Source: CAZLNO01 sp964561005 (GTDB lineage Bacteria > Pseudomonadota > Alphaproteobacteria > Kiloniellales > Rhodovibrionaceae). Taken from it: a DNA stretch of 64,000 bases. The position numbers and the translations under genes are program-made. Every line of letters starts with the position of its first letter. Within the stretch, counting starts at the first letter, position 1. The stretch covers positions 1 to 64,000 of the forward strand of contig CAZLNO010000006.1 of assembly GCA_964561005.1 (NCBI GenBank), written 5' to 3'. This document shows positions 18,727 to 27,647 of this stretch, piece by piece. Below the pieces are notes generated by a model, which saw only the letters and a list, made by a program, of their open reading frames with translations, did not search any database and was not told where the DNA came from.

Positions 18727-18851
18727 CGGCACCGACCGGCGGGCGAAGGGCGGCGGCCCCTGCGCGCCTCTGGCATTACGGCGCCGGTCGTGGTTGACTC
18801 GAGACCGCGAGCCATCGAGCACGACCGTCAATTTCCGAAAAGGGCCGCCGC

Positions 18852-19193
18852 ATGCGTACCACCGTCCTCCTCGTTGGTATTTTCGGCCTTTGCCTTGGCG
18901 CGACAGGTCCCGTGCTGGCCAACGACTATCCCACCGAGGCGCGCGTCGACTACGTTCTGGGCTGCATGGCCGCCAACGGCCAGTCGCGGCTGGTGATGCG
19001 CAAGTGCGCCTGCAGCATCGACTACATCGCCGAGCGCATGCCCTACGACGACTATGTAGCCGTGGAGACGATCCAGCGCATGATGGGCGTGCCCGGCGAG
19101 CGCACGGCGCTGTTCCGCGAAACCGAGTTCGCCAAGACCCGCCTGGAGGAATTTCGCCGCATCCAGGTGCAGGCGGACCTGCATTGCTTCTAG
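18852..19193 (+). CDS. small secreted Cys-rich protein of the quinoprotein locus
   Basis: A 113-residue exported protein of unknown function. The signal peptide spans residues 1-23 (cleavage near VLA-ND). The mature protein has four cysteines at about 38, 52, 54 and 112, in CMAANGQ, KCACSID and the C-terminal HCF; with the CxC pair these suggest disulfides or metal/haem handling. It is first in the row leading to xoxF, 392 bases upstream, in the same direction. I cannot name the family. Confidence 0.65.
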   Translation: MRTTVLLVGIFGLCLGATGPVLANDYPTEARVDYVLGCMAANGQSRLVMRKCACSIDYIAERMPYDDYVAVETIQRMMGVPGERTALFRETEFAKTRLEEFRRIQVQADLHCF

Positions 19194-19585
19194 GCGCCGA
19201 GCCTCCTGAAGGAAACAATGCACCCACGCCGACCGCCGGGTTGTCAGAGGGCTTGCGCCGTTTGCGGGCCGCAATCTCATTGAAATGTTGCGTTGCAGAC
19301 GGCCTTTTTATCCCCGGATGCACGGGACTCGCCCACTATTTGGGCTGAACATAGGACCAGTCGAGGCCTATTGCTGGTGGTATGCCGACGTGTTAGCATT
19401 CACTCAAGCACTGACAACGAAAATTGCATGACCCAAGGCACTTGTCGGAAGCGGCGAACCGAGTTGTCGAACTTGCCGTCGATCACCGTGCCGGCGGCCG
19501 GATGTTGATGGCGCAGCGACCGCGCGTCTTGATCGGCGAGCGCTCGCCGCAGGTCCCAACAATACGAAAAGGGAGGCAGACGCCT
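19194..19585 (+). promoter_or_regulatory. leader and promoter region of xoxF
   Basis: A 392-base non-coding stretch, the longest in the locus and directly upstream of the dehydrogenase gene. It contains an interrupted palindrome TTGCGG-G-CCGCAA (19262-19274), a candidate operator, and a GGGAGG ribosome site about 10 bases before ATG 19586. The region is less GC-rich than its surroundings. No riboswitch fold is recognisable by eye. Confidence 0.45.
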
Positions 19586-21427
19586 ATGAAGAAATTGAAA
19601 CGTGTCCTGACGATCGCCGGATGCTCGCTTGCGGTCGCCACGGCCTCGGCGCAGGCCAACGACGAGGTCATCAAGCTGCAGAGCGCCGAGGGCAACTGGG
19701 CCATGCAGCTCGGCAACTACGCCGGCCACCGCTATAGCCCGCTGGACCAGATCACCACCGAGAACGTCGACGAGCTGCGGGTCGACTGGCAGTTCTCCAC
19801 CGGCGTGCTGCGCGGGCACGAGGGCGGCCCGCTGGTGATGGATGGCGTGATGTACATCCACACGCCCTTCCCCAACAAGGTCTTCGCCCTCGACCTGGAG
19901 GAGGGCGGCAAGGTCATCTGGACCTACGAGCCGCGCCAGGACCCGGCGGTGATCCCGGTGATGTGCTGCGATACCGTCAACCGCGGCGTCGCCTACGCCG
20001 ACGGCAAGATCTTCCTGGCCCAGGCGGACAACACCCTGGTCGCCCTGGACGCCAAGACCGGCAAGAAGGTCTGGAGCGTCGTCAACGGCGACCACACCAA
20101 GGGCGAGACGCTGACGGCCGCGCCGGTGATCGTGAAGGACAAGGTGCTGGTCGGCATCTCCGGCGGCGAGTTCGGCGTACGCGGCCACCTCACCGCCTAC
20201 AACATCGACGACGGCGGGATGGCCTGGCGGGCCTATTCGACCGGACCCGACAAGGACGTCCTGATCGACCCGAACGAGACCCTGATGATGGGCGAGCCGA
20301 TCGGGGAAGCGGACCTCGGCGTGAAGACCTGGCCGGGCGACCAGTGGAAGCGCGGCGGCGGCACCACCTGGGGCTGGTTCACCTACGATCCCGAGCTGGA
20401 CCTGATCTATTACGGCACCGGCAATCCCGGCACCTGGAACCCGACCCAGCGCGCCGTCGACGGCACCCGCGAGGGCAGCGACAACAAGTGGTCGATGACC
20501 ATCTTCGCGCGCGACCCCGACACCGGCATGGCGAAGTGGGCCTATCAGAAGACCCCCTTCGACGAGTGGGACTATGACGGCGTCAACGAGAACGTCCTGA
20601 TCGAGGCCGAGGTCGACGGCGAGATGCGCAAGCTGCTGGTCACCTTCGACCGCAACGGCTTCGCCTACACCCTGGACCGCGAGACCGGCGAGCTGCTGGT
20701 GGCCGAGAAGTTCGATCCGAAGGTCAACTGGGCCACCCACGTCGACCTGGAGACCGGCCGTCCGCAGGTGGTGGACGAGTACAGCACCTTCGCCCAGGGC
20801 GAGGACGTGAACACCACCGGCATCTGCCCGGCGGCGCTGGGCACCAAGGACCAGCAGCCGGTCACCTACTCGCCGGACACGGGGCTGTTCTACGTGCCGA
20901 CCAACCACATCTGCATGGACTACGAGCCCTTCGAGGTGGCCTACGTCGCCGGCCAGCCCTACGTCGGCGCGACGCTGTCGATGTACCCGACCCCGGACAG
21001 CCACGGCGGCATGGGCAACTTCATCGCCTGGGACCCGGTGAAGGGCGAGATCGTCTGGTCCAAGCCCGAGCGCTTCGCGGTGTGGAGCGGCGCGCTGTCG
21101 ACCAAGGGCGGCGTGGTCTTCTACGGCACGCTGGAGGGCTATATCGTCGCCGTCGACATGGCGGACGGCGAGGAGTTGTGGCGCTTCAAGACGCCCTCCG
21201 GCATCATCGGCAACATCAACACCTTCGAGCACAACGGCAAGCAGTACATCGCCACGCTCTCCGGCGTGGGCGGCTGGCCTGGAATCGGCATGGCCGCCGG
21301 CCTGACCGACCCGACGGCAGGGCTGGGCGCGGTCGGCGCGCATGAAGCGCTGGGCGACTATACCCAGCTCGGCGGCGTGCTGACGGTCTTCACCCTGCCC
21401 GAGCAGCTTGCCTCGGCGAGCGAGTGA
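19586..21427 (+). CDS. xoxF: PQQ-dependent, lanthanide-type methanol dehydrogenase XoxF
   Basis: A 613-residue periplasmic quinoprotein alcohol dehydrogenase; it oxidises methanol or another short alcohol and passes electrons to cytochrome c. A signal peptide covers residues 1-24 (cleavage near AQA-ND). The vicinal disulfide pair is CC at 127-128. The active-site motif DEWDYDGVNE places the catalytic Asp at about 329 and a second Asp at about 331; that second Asp distinguishes lanthanide enzymes from calcium MxaF, which has Ala there. Propeller W-motifs such as VYFYGTLEGYIVAVD-like blades and the C-terminal DPTAGLGAVGA are typical of XoxF. Length matches the family. The electron acceptor gene follows 152 bases downstream. 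Genes for PQQ synthesis are not in the window. Confidence 0.95.
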   Translation: MKKLKRVLTIAGCSLAVATASAQANDEVIKLQSAEGNWAMQLGNYAGHRYSPLDQITTENVDELRVDWQFSTGVLRGHEGGPLVMDGVMYIHTPFPNKVFALDLEEGGKVIWTYEPRQDPAVIPVMCCDTVNRGVAYADGKIFLAQADNTLVALDAKTGKKVWSVVNGDHTKGETLTAAPVIVKDKVLVGISGGEFGVRGHLTAYNIDDGGMAWRAYSTGPDKDVLIDPNETLMMGEPIGEADLGVKTWPGDQWKRGGGTTWGWFTYDPELDLIYYGTGNPGTWNPTQRAVDGTREGSDNKWSMTIFARDPDTGMAKWAYQKTPFDEWDYDGVNENVLIEAEVDGEMRKLLVTFDRNGFAYTLDRETGELLVAEKFDPKVNWATHVDLETGRPQVVDEYSTFAQGEDVNTTGICPAALGTKDQQPVTYSPDTGLFYVPTNHICMDYEPFEVAYVAGQPYVGATLSMYPTPDSHGGMGNFIAWDPVKGEIVWSKPERFAVWSGALSTKGGVVFYGTLEGYIVAVDMADGEELWRFKTPSGIIGNINTFEHNGKQYIATLSGVGGWPGIGMAAGLTDPTAGLGAVGAHEALGDYTQLGGVLTVFTLPEQLASASE

Positions 21428-21473
21428 CGGCGTCGCCGCGACAACGCCGCCCACGACGCTGACGTGACAAATC

Positions 21474-21506
21474 GGGGGCGTTCCGCCTGTCGGACGGAAC
21501 GCCCCC
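21474..21506 (+). promoter_or_regulatory. strong stem-loop between xoxF and the cytochrome gene
   Basis: A 12-bp perfect stem GGGGGCGTTCCG (21474-21485) with CGGAACGCCCCC (21495-21506) and a 9-base loop. No T run follows (CAACC), so it is a poor intrinsic terminator. It may stabilise the abundant xoxF mRNA or partly attenuate read-through into the cytochrome gene. Confidence 0.7.
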
Positions 21507-21579
21507 AACCTAGCCGAAGTTGTCGGCGAAGCAGCGCCGCCCCGCATCCCGTTCACACGACCACGAGTGCCTGAATCCC

Positions 21580-22023
21580 ATGCGCATCAACTGCTTTCGT
21601 GCCGTCCTTGCCGCCGCCCTCCTCGTGTCCGCCGGCGGCGCCGTTCCCGCCACCGCGGCCGAGCTGCCGCCGGTCGACCCGCAGGACAACCCCTACAACG
21701 CCGTCGACGGCAAGGTGGACAAGGGGACCTACAACGGCTTCCGCCGCTACCACGCGTCCTGCCATACCTGCCACGGCCCGGCCGGCAACGGCTCGACCTT
21801 CGCGCCGGCCCTGAAGGACTCCGTGAAGAGGATGGACTATGGTCAGTTCATGGACGTCGTCGTGAACGGCCGCCAGGTGGACGACGCGACGGGCCAGCGG
21901 GTGATGCCGGGCTTCGGCACCAATCCCAACGTGATGAACTATATCCAGGACATCTGGGGCTACCTGCAGGCCCGGGCGGACGGCGTTCTCGGACCGGGCC
22001 GGCCGAAGCGCATCGGCCGCTGA
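21580..22023 (+). CDS. xoxG: periplasmic cytochrome c, XoxF electron acceptor
   Basis: A 147-residue exported c-type cytochrome. Start ATG 21580 begins a signal peptide (cleavage near ATA-AEL, residue 27). The haem attachment site is CHTCH at residues 61-65 and the probable axial Met is 109 in VMPGFGTN. It lies directly after xoxF in the same direction and most likely accepts electrons from it and passes them to the terminal oxidase. The symbol rests on position and haem motif; sequence divergence among XoxG proteins is high. Confidence 0.85.
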   Translation: MRINCFRAVLAAALLVSAGGAVPATAAELPPVDPQDNPYNAVDGKVDKGTYNGFRRYHASCHTCHGPAGNGSTFAPALKDSVKRMDYGQFMDVVVNGRQVDDATGQRVMPGFGTNPNVMNYIQDIWGYLQARADGVLGPGRPKRIGR

Positions 22024-22057
22024 GCCGACCGCCGCGAAGGGAACGGCATCCACGATC

Positions 22058-22927
22058 ATGGCATTCGCTGAGCATCCGAGAACCCTGGCGGCGCCGCGGC
22101 GGGCGTGCCTCGGGGCCCTCCTGGCGGCGCTGCTCTGGTCCCACGGCGCCGGCGCGCAGGCGATCGAGCGCGAGGCGCGCGACGAGCTGCGCGTCTGCGC
22201 CGACGCCGGCCTGCTGCCCTACTCCAACCGCGCCGGCGAGGGCTTCGAGAACAGGCTGGCCGAGCGTCTGGCCGAGGACCTCGACGTCCCGGTGAGCTAC
22301 ACCTGGTGGCCGCAGACCATGGGCTTCGTGCGCAACACCCTGCGCGCGCGAAGGTGCGACGTCATCATGGGCATCAACGAGGCCAACGGGCTGGTCCTGA
22401 ACACCAATCCCTACTACCGCTCGGTCTACACCCTGGTCTACCGGCGCGCCCTGGGCCTGGACATCCAGCGGGTGGCCGAGCCGCTGGCGCGCAACATGCG
22501 CATCGGCGTGGTCGAGAAAACGCCGGCGGTCTCGCTGCTGCGCGCCTATGGCCACGACGACTTCCAGTCCTATCAGCTCACCACCGACACGCGGGCGCAT
22601 CAGCCGGCCCGCGAGGCGATCGCGGACGCCGCCGCCGGCATCGTCGACGCCGCCATCGTGTGGGGTCCGATCGCGGGCTACTTCGCCGCCCAACAGGACG
22701 TCGAGATGGCGGTGGTGCCGCTGGTGGACGAGCCGGCGCCCGTACAGCTCGACTTTTACATCACCATGGGCGTGCGCCACGGGGAGCTCGAATGGAAGCA
22801 CCGGCTGAACGACTTCATCCGCGACAACCGGGAGGCCATTCGCGACCTCCTGTTGAGCTACGACGTGCCGCTGCTGGACCGCGACGGGCACCTGATCGCC
22901 ACCGCGTCCGAGGGAGCCATCCGATGA
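22058..22927 (+). CDS. xoxJ: XoxJ/MoxJ-like periplasmic binding protein
   Basis: A 289-residue exported protein with the fold of extracellular solute-binding proteins family 3. It has a signal peptide near residues 15-32, then LRVCADAGLLPYSNRAGEGF, the start typical of quinoprotein-associated binding proteins, then TWWPQTMGFVRNTLRARRCDVIMGI. Such proteins sit next to XoxF or MxaF in methylotrophs and are thought to help activate the dehydrogenase or load its cofactor. The stop overlaps the next start (ATGA). Confidence 0.9.
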   Translation: MAFAEHPRTLAAPRRACLGALLAALLWSHGAGAQAIEREARDELRVCADAGLLPYSNRAGEGFENRLAERLAEDLDVPVSYTWWPQTMGFVRNTLRARRCDVIMGINEANGLVLNTNPYYRSVYTLVYRRALGLDIQRVAEPLARNMRIGVVEKTPAVSLLRAYGHDDFQSYQLTTDTRAHQPAREAIADAAAGIVDAAIVWGPIAGYFAAQQDVEMAVVPLVDEPAPVQLDFYITMGVRHGELEWKHRLNDFIRDNREAIRDLLLSYDVPLLDRDGHLIATASEGAIR

Positions 22928-23499
22928 GACGCCAGGCCCGGAACTTGACGTTCCTGGGTGGTCTGCTGGCCGCGGCGGCGCTTCTCCTCGGCCACGCCTC
23001 GGCGGGTGACGAGGTGCCCATCCCCGACGGCTATCGCATGGGGCAGTACCGGGCGCCGACCCCGGCGGAGGTGCCCGGCGCCACCACGATCGACACCGCC
23101 ACGGCGGCGGATATGCAGGGATCGGGCGAGGCCGTCTTCCTCGACGTCCTGCCGGCGCCGCCCCGGCCCGCCGGCCGCAAGGCCGACAGCGAGTGGAAGC
23201 CGCCGCCGCATCGCAGCATTCCCGGCGCGCACTGGCTGCCCAACGTGGGGCGCGGCGCGCTCTCCGACCGGGCGGCGGCCTATTTTCGCAAGCACCTGAA
23301 GCGGCTGAGCGGGGACGACCCGGACCGGCCGCTGGTGTTCTACTGCCTGCGCCACTGCTGGATGTCCTGGAACGCGGCGAAGCGGGCGATGGAGTATGGG
23401 TATCGCAATGTCTACTGGTATCCCAACGGTATCGACGGCTGGACGGAAGCCGGACACGCCCTGGTCGAGGTTCAGCCGGAAGGCGAAGGCCCGCCCTAG
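22924..23499 (+). CDS. PQQ-catabolism-associated Cys/Trp-motif rhodanese-like protein
   Basis: A 191-residue exported protein with a signal peptide (residues 1-27). It resembles a rhodanese domain in which the active-site loop reads FYCLRHCWMSWNAAKRA, with Cys at about 141 and 145 followed by Trp. This Cys-Trp motif defines a family found only beside PQQ-dependent dehydrogenases; the role is probably in sulfur relay or redox handling in the periplasm, but it is unproven. ATG 22924 overlaps the xoxJ stop. Confidence 0.88.
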   Translation: MRRQARNLTFLGGLLAAAALLLGHASAGDEVPIPDGYRMGQYRAPTPAEVPGATTIDTATAADMQGSGEAVFLDVLPAPPRPAGRKADSEWKPPPHRSIPGAHWLPNVGRGALSDRAAAYFRKHLKRLSGDDPDRPLVFYCLRHCWMSWNAAKRAMEYGYRNVYWYPNGIDGWTEAGHALVEVQPEGEGPP

Positions 23500-24112
23500 C
23501 GCGCACCGGGCGGCCGGCCTGCTGGCCGCGGCGCTGGCGCTGGGTCTGAGCGGTCCGGCGGCGGCGCAGCCCAAGTCGGATGACCCCGACTGGCCCTGCA
23601 TCCAGCGGCTGGTGCCGGAGCTGTCCTACGGCCTGCTCTGGGCGGGTCCACCGCTGGAGCCCTATTTCGACACCTGGGACGACGACCCCGAGCGGGCCGC
23701 CCTGGTGCGCGAGGTGACCCGCCTCTCCACCCCCGCCGAGCAGGCGGCCGCCAGGGTCGAGCGCCATCTGGCCAACGGCGCGGGCGAGGAGGCTGGCGCC
23801 GTCCTGTTCGCAGGCATCTTCCAGCGCATCAACGAACAGCGCCGCGAGGCCATCGCGGCGATCAAGCGCTACAGCCGGGGCCAGAAGGCGCTGCTGGAGC
23901 GCATCGCCGAGCATCTGCGCACCCTGGACAAGCTCACGAACGCGGCGCCGACCGCCGCGCGGGACCGCATCGCCAAGGAACAGGCGGAGCTGAAGATGAC
24001 CCGGCAGGTCTTCGACACCCGGCGTCGCGCCCTCAAGGCCGTCTGCGAGCAGCCGGTGCTGCTGGAGCAGCGCCTGGGCGACCTGCAGCGCGCCATCGCC
24101 GCCAGCCGCTAG
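23396..24112 (+). CDS. exported coiled-coil protein of the quinoprotein locus, start uncertain
   Basis: A protein of up to 238 residues with no recognised family. The only ATG codons in frame (23396 and 23408) lie inside the preceding gene, giving about 100 bases of overlap and an unusually long positive n-region before the signal sequence GLLAAALALGLSGPAAAQ. A non-standard CTG start near 23519 is possible. The mature part begins with DWPCIQRLVPELSYGLLWAG and then forms long charged helices (ERIAEHLRTLDKL, KEQAELKMTRQVFDTRRR) consistent with a coiled coil; Cys residues lie near both ends. Confidence 0.6.
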   Translation: MGIAMSTGIPTVSTAGRKPDTPWSRFSRKAKARPSAHRAAGLLAAALALGLSGPAAAQPKSDDPDWPCIQRLVPELSYGLLWAGPPLEPYFDTWDDDPERAALVREVTRLSTPAEQAAARVERHLANGAGEEAGAVLFAGIFQRINEQRREAIAAIKRYSRGQKALLERIAEHLRTLDKLTNAAPTAARDRIAKEQAELKMTRQVFDTRRRALKAVCEQPVLLEQRLGDLQRAIAASR

Positions 24113-24213
24113 CGCAACCTTTGGCCCGCCATGCCGGCGCAGCGCCCGCTTCCGCCCCTGTCGCGCCCACCCTTCGCGGGCCGTGGCGCCTTGGAACCCA
24201 GAGGAGACAATGC

Positions 24214-25413
24214 ATGCCCCTGAACGGCCTGCGCCGCGCCTTGATGGTCGCGGCCACCCTGGCTCTCACCGCGGCCGGCCCGGCGGGCGCCGCCGACGCG
24301 CTGTCGGTGGAGATCGCCTATGTCACCCGCGCCGAAGAGCCGGTCATCCCGCTCACCCTTCTGGAGCCCGTGGTCGAGGACATGGGCGTGCAGGGTGCGC
24401 GCCTGGGACTGGCGGACAACGCGACCACGGGCTCCTTCCTGGGTCACGACTACAGCCTGCGCGAGGTGGTCGTGCCGGAGGACGGCACCGTCGAGGCCGC
24501 GCTGGCGCCGCTGCTCGACGAGGGCGTGAAGCTGATCGTCGCCGACCTGCGCGCGCCCGACCTGCTGGCGCTGGCCGATCTGCCGGGAACAGCGGACGCG
24601 GTCATCCTGAACGCCCGCGCGCGCGGCGACCGGCTGCGCAATGCCGACTGCCGGGCCAACGTGCGGCACGTCATCCCCAGCCGCGCCATGCTGGCCGACG
24701 CCCTGGCGCAGTACCTGCGGCGCAAGGACTGGGACGACTGGTTCCTGGTGACCGGACAGTTCGAGGGCGACGTGCTTTACGCCGACGCCCTGCGCCGGGC
24801 GGCGAAGCGCTTCGGCGCCGACATCGCGATCGAGAAGACCTGGACCTTCGACCCGGCCAACCGCCGGGACGAAACCGGCCACGTCCTGGTCCAGGACCAG
24901 GTCAACAGCTTCACCCAGGTGGGCGACCACGACATCCTGGTGGTGGCCGACGAGGCCGACGTCTTCGGCGAATACCTGAGCCACCGCACCGCGCGTCCGC
25001 GCCCGGTCGCCGGCACCCAGGGCATGGTGCCCACCACCTGGTCGCGCGTGCACGAGCAGTGGGGCGGCACGCAGCTTCAGGGCCGCTTCGAGAAGCAGGC
25101 GGGGCGGTTCATGACCTCGCGCGACTACGCGAACTGGCTGGCGGTCCGGGCCGTCGGCGAGGCGGTGACCCGCACGAGCACGGCCGACCCGCAAGAGCTG
25201 GACGCCTTCATGCGCGGCGACGACTTCGAGCTGCAGGGCTTCAAGGGTCTGGCGCTGACCTTCCGCGCCTGGAACGGGCAGCTTCGCCAGCCGATCCTGC
25301 TGGCCGGGCCGCGCATGCTGGTCTCGGTCTCGCCGCAGCCGGGCTTCCTGCACCAGCGCACGGAACTGGACACGCTCGGCTACGACAAGGGCGACAGCGC
25401 CTGCCGGATGTAG
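24214..25413 (+). CDS. periplasmic binding protein of the PQQ alcohol dehydrogenase system
   Basis: A 399-residue exported protein of the branched-chain-amino-acid-type receptor fold (LivJ-like). ATG 24214 is preferred to the out-of-frame ATG at 24210; GAGGAGA lies upstream. The signal peptide ends near GAADA. It belongs to the group of receptors found with PQQ dehydrogenases and a beta-propeller and ABC exporter, as here. Ligand unknown. No branched-chain-type permease is nearby, so it is unlikely to serve a standard importer. Confidence 0.82.
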   Translation: MPLNGLRRALMVAATLALTAAGPAGAADALSVEIAYVTRAEEPVIPLTLLEPVVEDMGVQGARLGLADNATTGSFLGHDYSLREVVVPEDGTVEAALAPLLDEGVKLIVADLRAPDLLALADLPGTADAVILNARARGDRLRNADCRANVRHVIPSRAMLADALAQYLRRKDWDDWFLVTGQFEGDVLYADALRRAAKRFGADIAIEKTWTFDPANRRDETGHVLVQDQVNSFTQVGDHDILVVADEADVFGEYLSHRTARPRPVAGTQGMVPTTWSRVHEQWGGTQLQGRFEKQAGRFMTSRDYANWLAVRAVGEAVTRTSTADPQELDAFMRGDDFELQGFKGLALTFRAWNGQLRQPILLAGPRMLVSVSPQPGFLHQRTELDTLGYDKGDSACRM

Positions 25414-25471
25414 GCGGCGCGGCCGGTCGCCCGACGGCGAAACGACGACACCCGAAACAAGGGAGGCGCGC

Positions 25472-26455
25472 ATGATCCGACTTCTCCAAGGGCTCGCCGC
25501 GGCGGCCCTGGGGCTGGGGCTGGGGCTGGCCCTCGCCTCGCCGGCGGCGGCGTTCACCATCTTCGTCTCCAACGAGCGCGACAACACCATCACCGTGCTG
25601 GACGGCGAAAGCCTGGAAAAGATCCAGGACGTGAAGGTGGGCCGCCGGCCGCGCGGCATCACGCTGAGCCACGACGGCTCCAAGCTCTTCGTCTGCGTGG
25701 GCGACGACAACCGTATCGACGTCGTGGACACGGAGAAGCTGGAGGTCGTCGGCACGCTGCCCTCCGGTCCCGACCCGGAGCTCTTCGTCCTGCACCCCGA
25801 CGGCCGCTACCTCTACATCGCCAACGAGGACGACAACATGGTCACGGTGACCGACATCGAGCAACGCCGGATCGTCACCGAGATCCGCGTCGGCGTGGAG
25901 CCGGAGGGCATGGGCATCAGCCCCGACGGCAAGACCCTGGTCAACACCTCCGAGACCACCAACATGGCGCACTTCATCGACACCGAGAGCCTGGAGATCA
26001 CGGACAACGTCCTGGTCGACAGCCGGCCGCGCGTGGCGCAGTTCACCGCCGACGGCGAGGAGGTCTGGGTGTCGGCCGAGATCGGCGGGACGGTCAGCGT
26101 GATCGACGCCGCCACGCGCGAGATCAAGCACAAGATCGAATTCGAGATTGCCGGCATCCCCTCGGAGGCGATCCAGCCGGTGGGCGTGGCGCTGACCCGG
26201 AACGGCGAGCGGGCCTACATCGCGCTCGGCCCGTCGAACCGCATCGCGGTGGTGGACCAGACCACCTACGAGGTGCTGGACTACCACCTGGTCGGCCAGC
26301 GGGTGTGGAACCTGACGCTCTCGCCCGACGAGCGCTTCCTCTACACCACGAACGGCATCAGCAGCGACATGTCGGTGCTGGACCGCGAGCGCGGGAAGGT
26401 GGTGAAATCCGTGCCGGTGGGCCGCCTGCCCTGGGGAGTCGTGGTCAAGCCTTGA
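25472..26455 (+). CDS. PQQ-catabolism-associated YVTN beta-propeller protein
   Basis: A 327-residue exported beta-propeller with a signal peptide (residues 1-27) and an AGGGAGG ribosome site. Successive 40-residue blades carry the YVTN pattern, for example IFVSNERDNTITVLD, LFVCVGDDNRIDVVD, YLYIANEDDNMVTVTD and FLYTTNGISSDMSVLD. The family occurs in quinoprotein loci; function unproven, probably a scaffold or sensor in the periplasm. Its TGA overlaps the TTG start of the ATPase gene. Confidence 0.9.
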   Translation: MIRLLQGLAAAALGLGLGLALASPAAAFTIFVSNERDNTITVLDGESLEKIQDVKVGRRPRGITLSHDGSKLFVCVGDDNRIDVVDTEKLEVVGTLPSGPDPELFVLHPDGRYLYIANEDDNMVTVTDIEQRRIVTEIRVGVEPEGMGISPDGKTLVNTSETTNMAHFIDTESLEITDNVLVDSRPRVAQFTADGEEVWVSAEIGGTVSVIDAATREIKHKIEFEIAGIPSEAIQPVGVALTRNGERAYIALGPSNRIAVVDQTTYEVLDYHLVGQRVWNLTLSPDERFLYTTNGISSDMSVLDRERGKVVKSVPVGRLPWGVVVKP

Positions 26456-27204
26456 GAGCGCCGGAGGACATCGCCGCCCTTGCCGTCGCCGGCGTCAGCT
26501 ACAGCTTCGGCCGGCTGCGCGCCGTGGACGACGTGAGCTTCACGATCGCGCCGGGCAGCTTCACCGTGCTGCTCGGCCCCAACGGCGCCGGCAAGACGAC
26601 GCTGTTCTCGTTGATCACGCGGCTCTACACCACCCGCCACGGCCGGATCGCGGTGTTCGGGCACGATGTGGCCAGGACGCCGACCCGGGCGCTCGCCCAG
26701 CTCGGCGTGGTGTTTCAGCAGCCGACCCTCGACCTGGACCTCAGCGTGCGGCAGTGCCTCGACTACCACGGCGCGCTGCACGGCCTGCCCCGGTGGACGG
26801 TGCGCGAGCGCATGAGCGCGGAGCTGACGCGCATCGGCCTGGCGGACCGCCTGCGGCACAAGGTGCGCACGCTCTCGGGCGGCCAGCGCCGGCGCATCGA
26901 GATCGCCCGCGCGCTGCTGCACCGGCCGCGGCTGCTGCTGCTGGACGAGCCGACGGCCGGGCTCGACATCGAGAGCCGCCAGGCGCTGCTGGACCACGTG
27001 CGCCGGCTGTGCCGCGAGGAGGGCCTGGCGGTGCTCTGGGCGACCCACCTGATCGACGAGGTGCGCGCGCAGGACGACCTGGTGGTCCTGCACAAGGGCC
27101 GGCGGCTGGCCTTCGACCGGGTCGACCGCGTCTGCGCCGCCCTGGGCGCCGACGGCCCCGGCGCCGCCTACAACCGCCTGATCGAGGCGTCGGAGGCGGC
27201 ATGA
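26452..27204 (+). CDS. ABC transporter ATP-binding protein of the quinoprotein locus
   Basis: A 250-residue ABC ATPase. It starts with TTG at 26452, inside a TTGA overlap with the propeller gene. Walker A is GPNGAGKTT, the Q-loop is VFQQPTLD, the signature is LSGGQRRRIEIA, Walker B is LLLLDEPTAGLD, and the switch His is in ATHLID. It is of the ABC-2 exporter type and matches the permease gene at 27932. The pair is separated by the hicAB module. The substrate is unknown; it may be part of quinoprotein maturation. Confidence 0.9.
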   Translation: MRAPEDIAALAVAGVSYSFGRLRAVDDVSFTIAPGSFTVLLGPNGAGKTTLFSLITRLYTTRHGRIAVFGHDVARTPTRALAQLGVVFQQPTLDLDLSVRQCLDYHGALHGLPRWTVRERMSAELTRIGLADRLRHKVRTLSGGQRRRIEIARALLHRPRLLLLDEPTAGLDIESRQALLDHVRRLCREEGLAVLWATHLIDEVRAQDDLVVLHKGRRLAFDRVDRVCAALGADGPGAAYNRLIEASEAA

Positions 27205-27208
27205 GCGC
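27199..27208. repeat. left copy of 10-bp direct repeat flanking hicAB
   Basis: GCATGAGCGC. It spans the stop of the ABC ATPase gene (TGA 27202-27204). An identical copy lies at 27930-27939 at the start codon of the permease. The repeat therefore carries a duplicated ATGA stop/start overlap. Confidence 0.7.
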
Positions 27209-27209
27209 G

Positions 27210-27638
27210 TCAGGCCGTGTCCACCTCGACGACCAGACGCTGGCCGAAATGCCGGAGCGCCGCCTCCAGCCGGCCGATCTTGGTGGCGTGGCGCGGGTCC
27301 AGCATGCGGCGCACCTCGCCCTCCTGGACACCAAGAGCCTCTGCCAGCGCGGTATTGGTCGTCCCGTTGGCGCGCATGGCCTGGTAAAGCGCGACCTTGG
27401 CGGCCATGACCGCGCCCGGCGCCACCATCGGCCTGCCGCGCGCCGGGCTGGGCGCGGGAATGTCGAGACGCCGCAGAATCCGGTGCGCCAGGGCTTCCTC
27501 CAGACAATCGACAGCCGCCTCCAGCGCGCCGGCGCGGGTAGCGGCGCCGGTGATCGCTTCCGGAATGTCGGGGAAAACCACCGTGACGCCTTCCGGTTCG
27601 GCTTCGAGATCGATGGGATAAGCGTAGCGCCGCGTCAT
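27210..27638 (-). CDS. hicB: HicB family antitoxin
   Basis: A 142-residue antitoxin. The N-terminal half is the degraded RNase-H-like HicB fold (YAYPIDLEAEPEGVTVVFPD, EAAVDCLEEALAHRI). The C-terminal half is an XRE-type helix-turn-helix (TNTALAEALGVQEGEVRRML) for autorepression. It follows hicA by nine bases on the minus strand. Its stop ends six bases after the ABC ATPase stop on the other strand. Confidence 0.92.
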   Translation of the reverse strand: MTRRYAYPIDLEAEPEGVTVVFPDIPEAITGAATRAGALEAAVDCLEEALAHRILRRLDIPAPSPARGRPMVAPGAVMAAKVALYQAMRANGTTNTALAEALGVQEGEVRRMLDPRHATKIGRLEAALRHFGQRLVVEVDTA

Positions 27639-27647
27639 GGTTGGCTC

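Noticed and set aside
19293..19508. A 71-codon plus-strand open frame in the xoxF leader
   Set aside because: It has no ribosome site, no recognisable features and lies in a promoter region.
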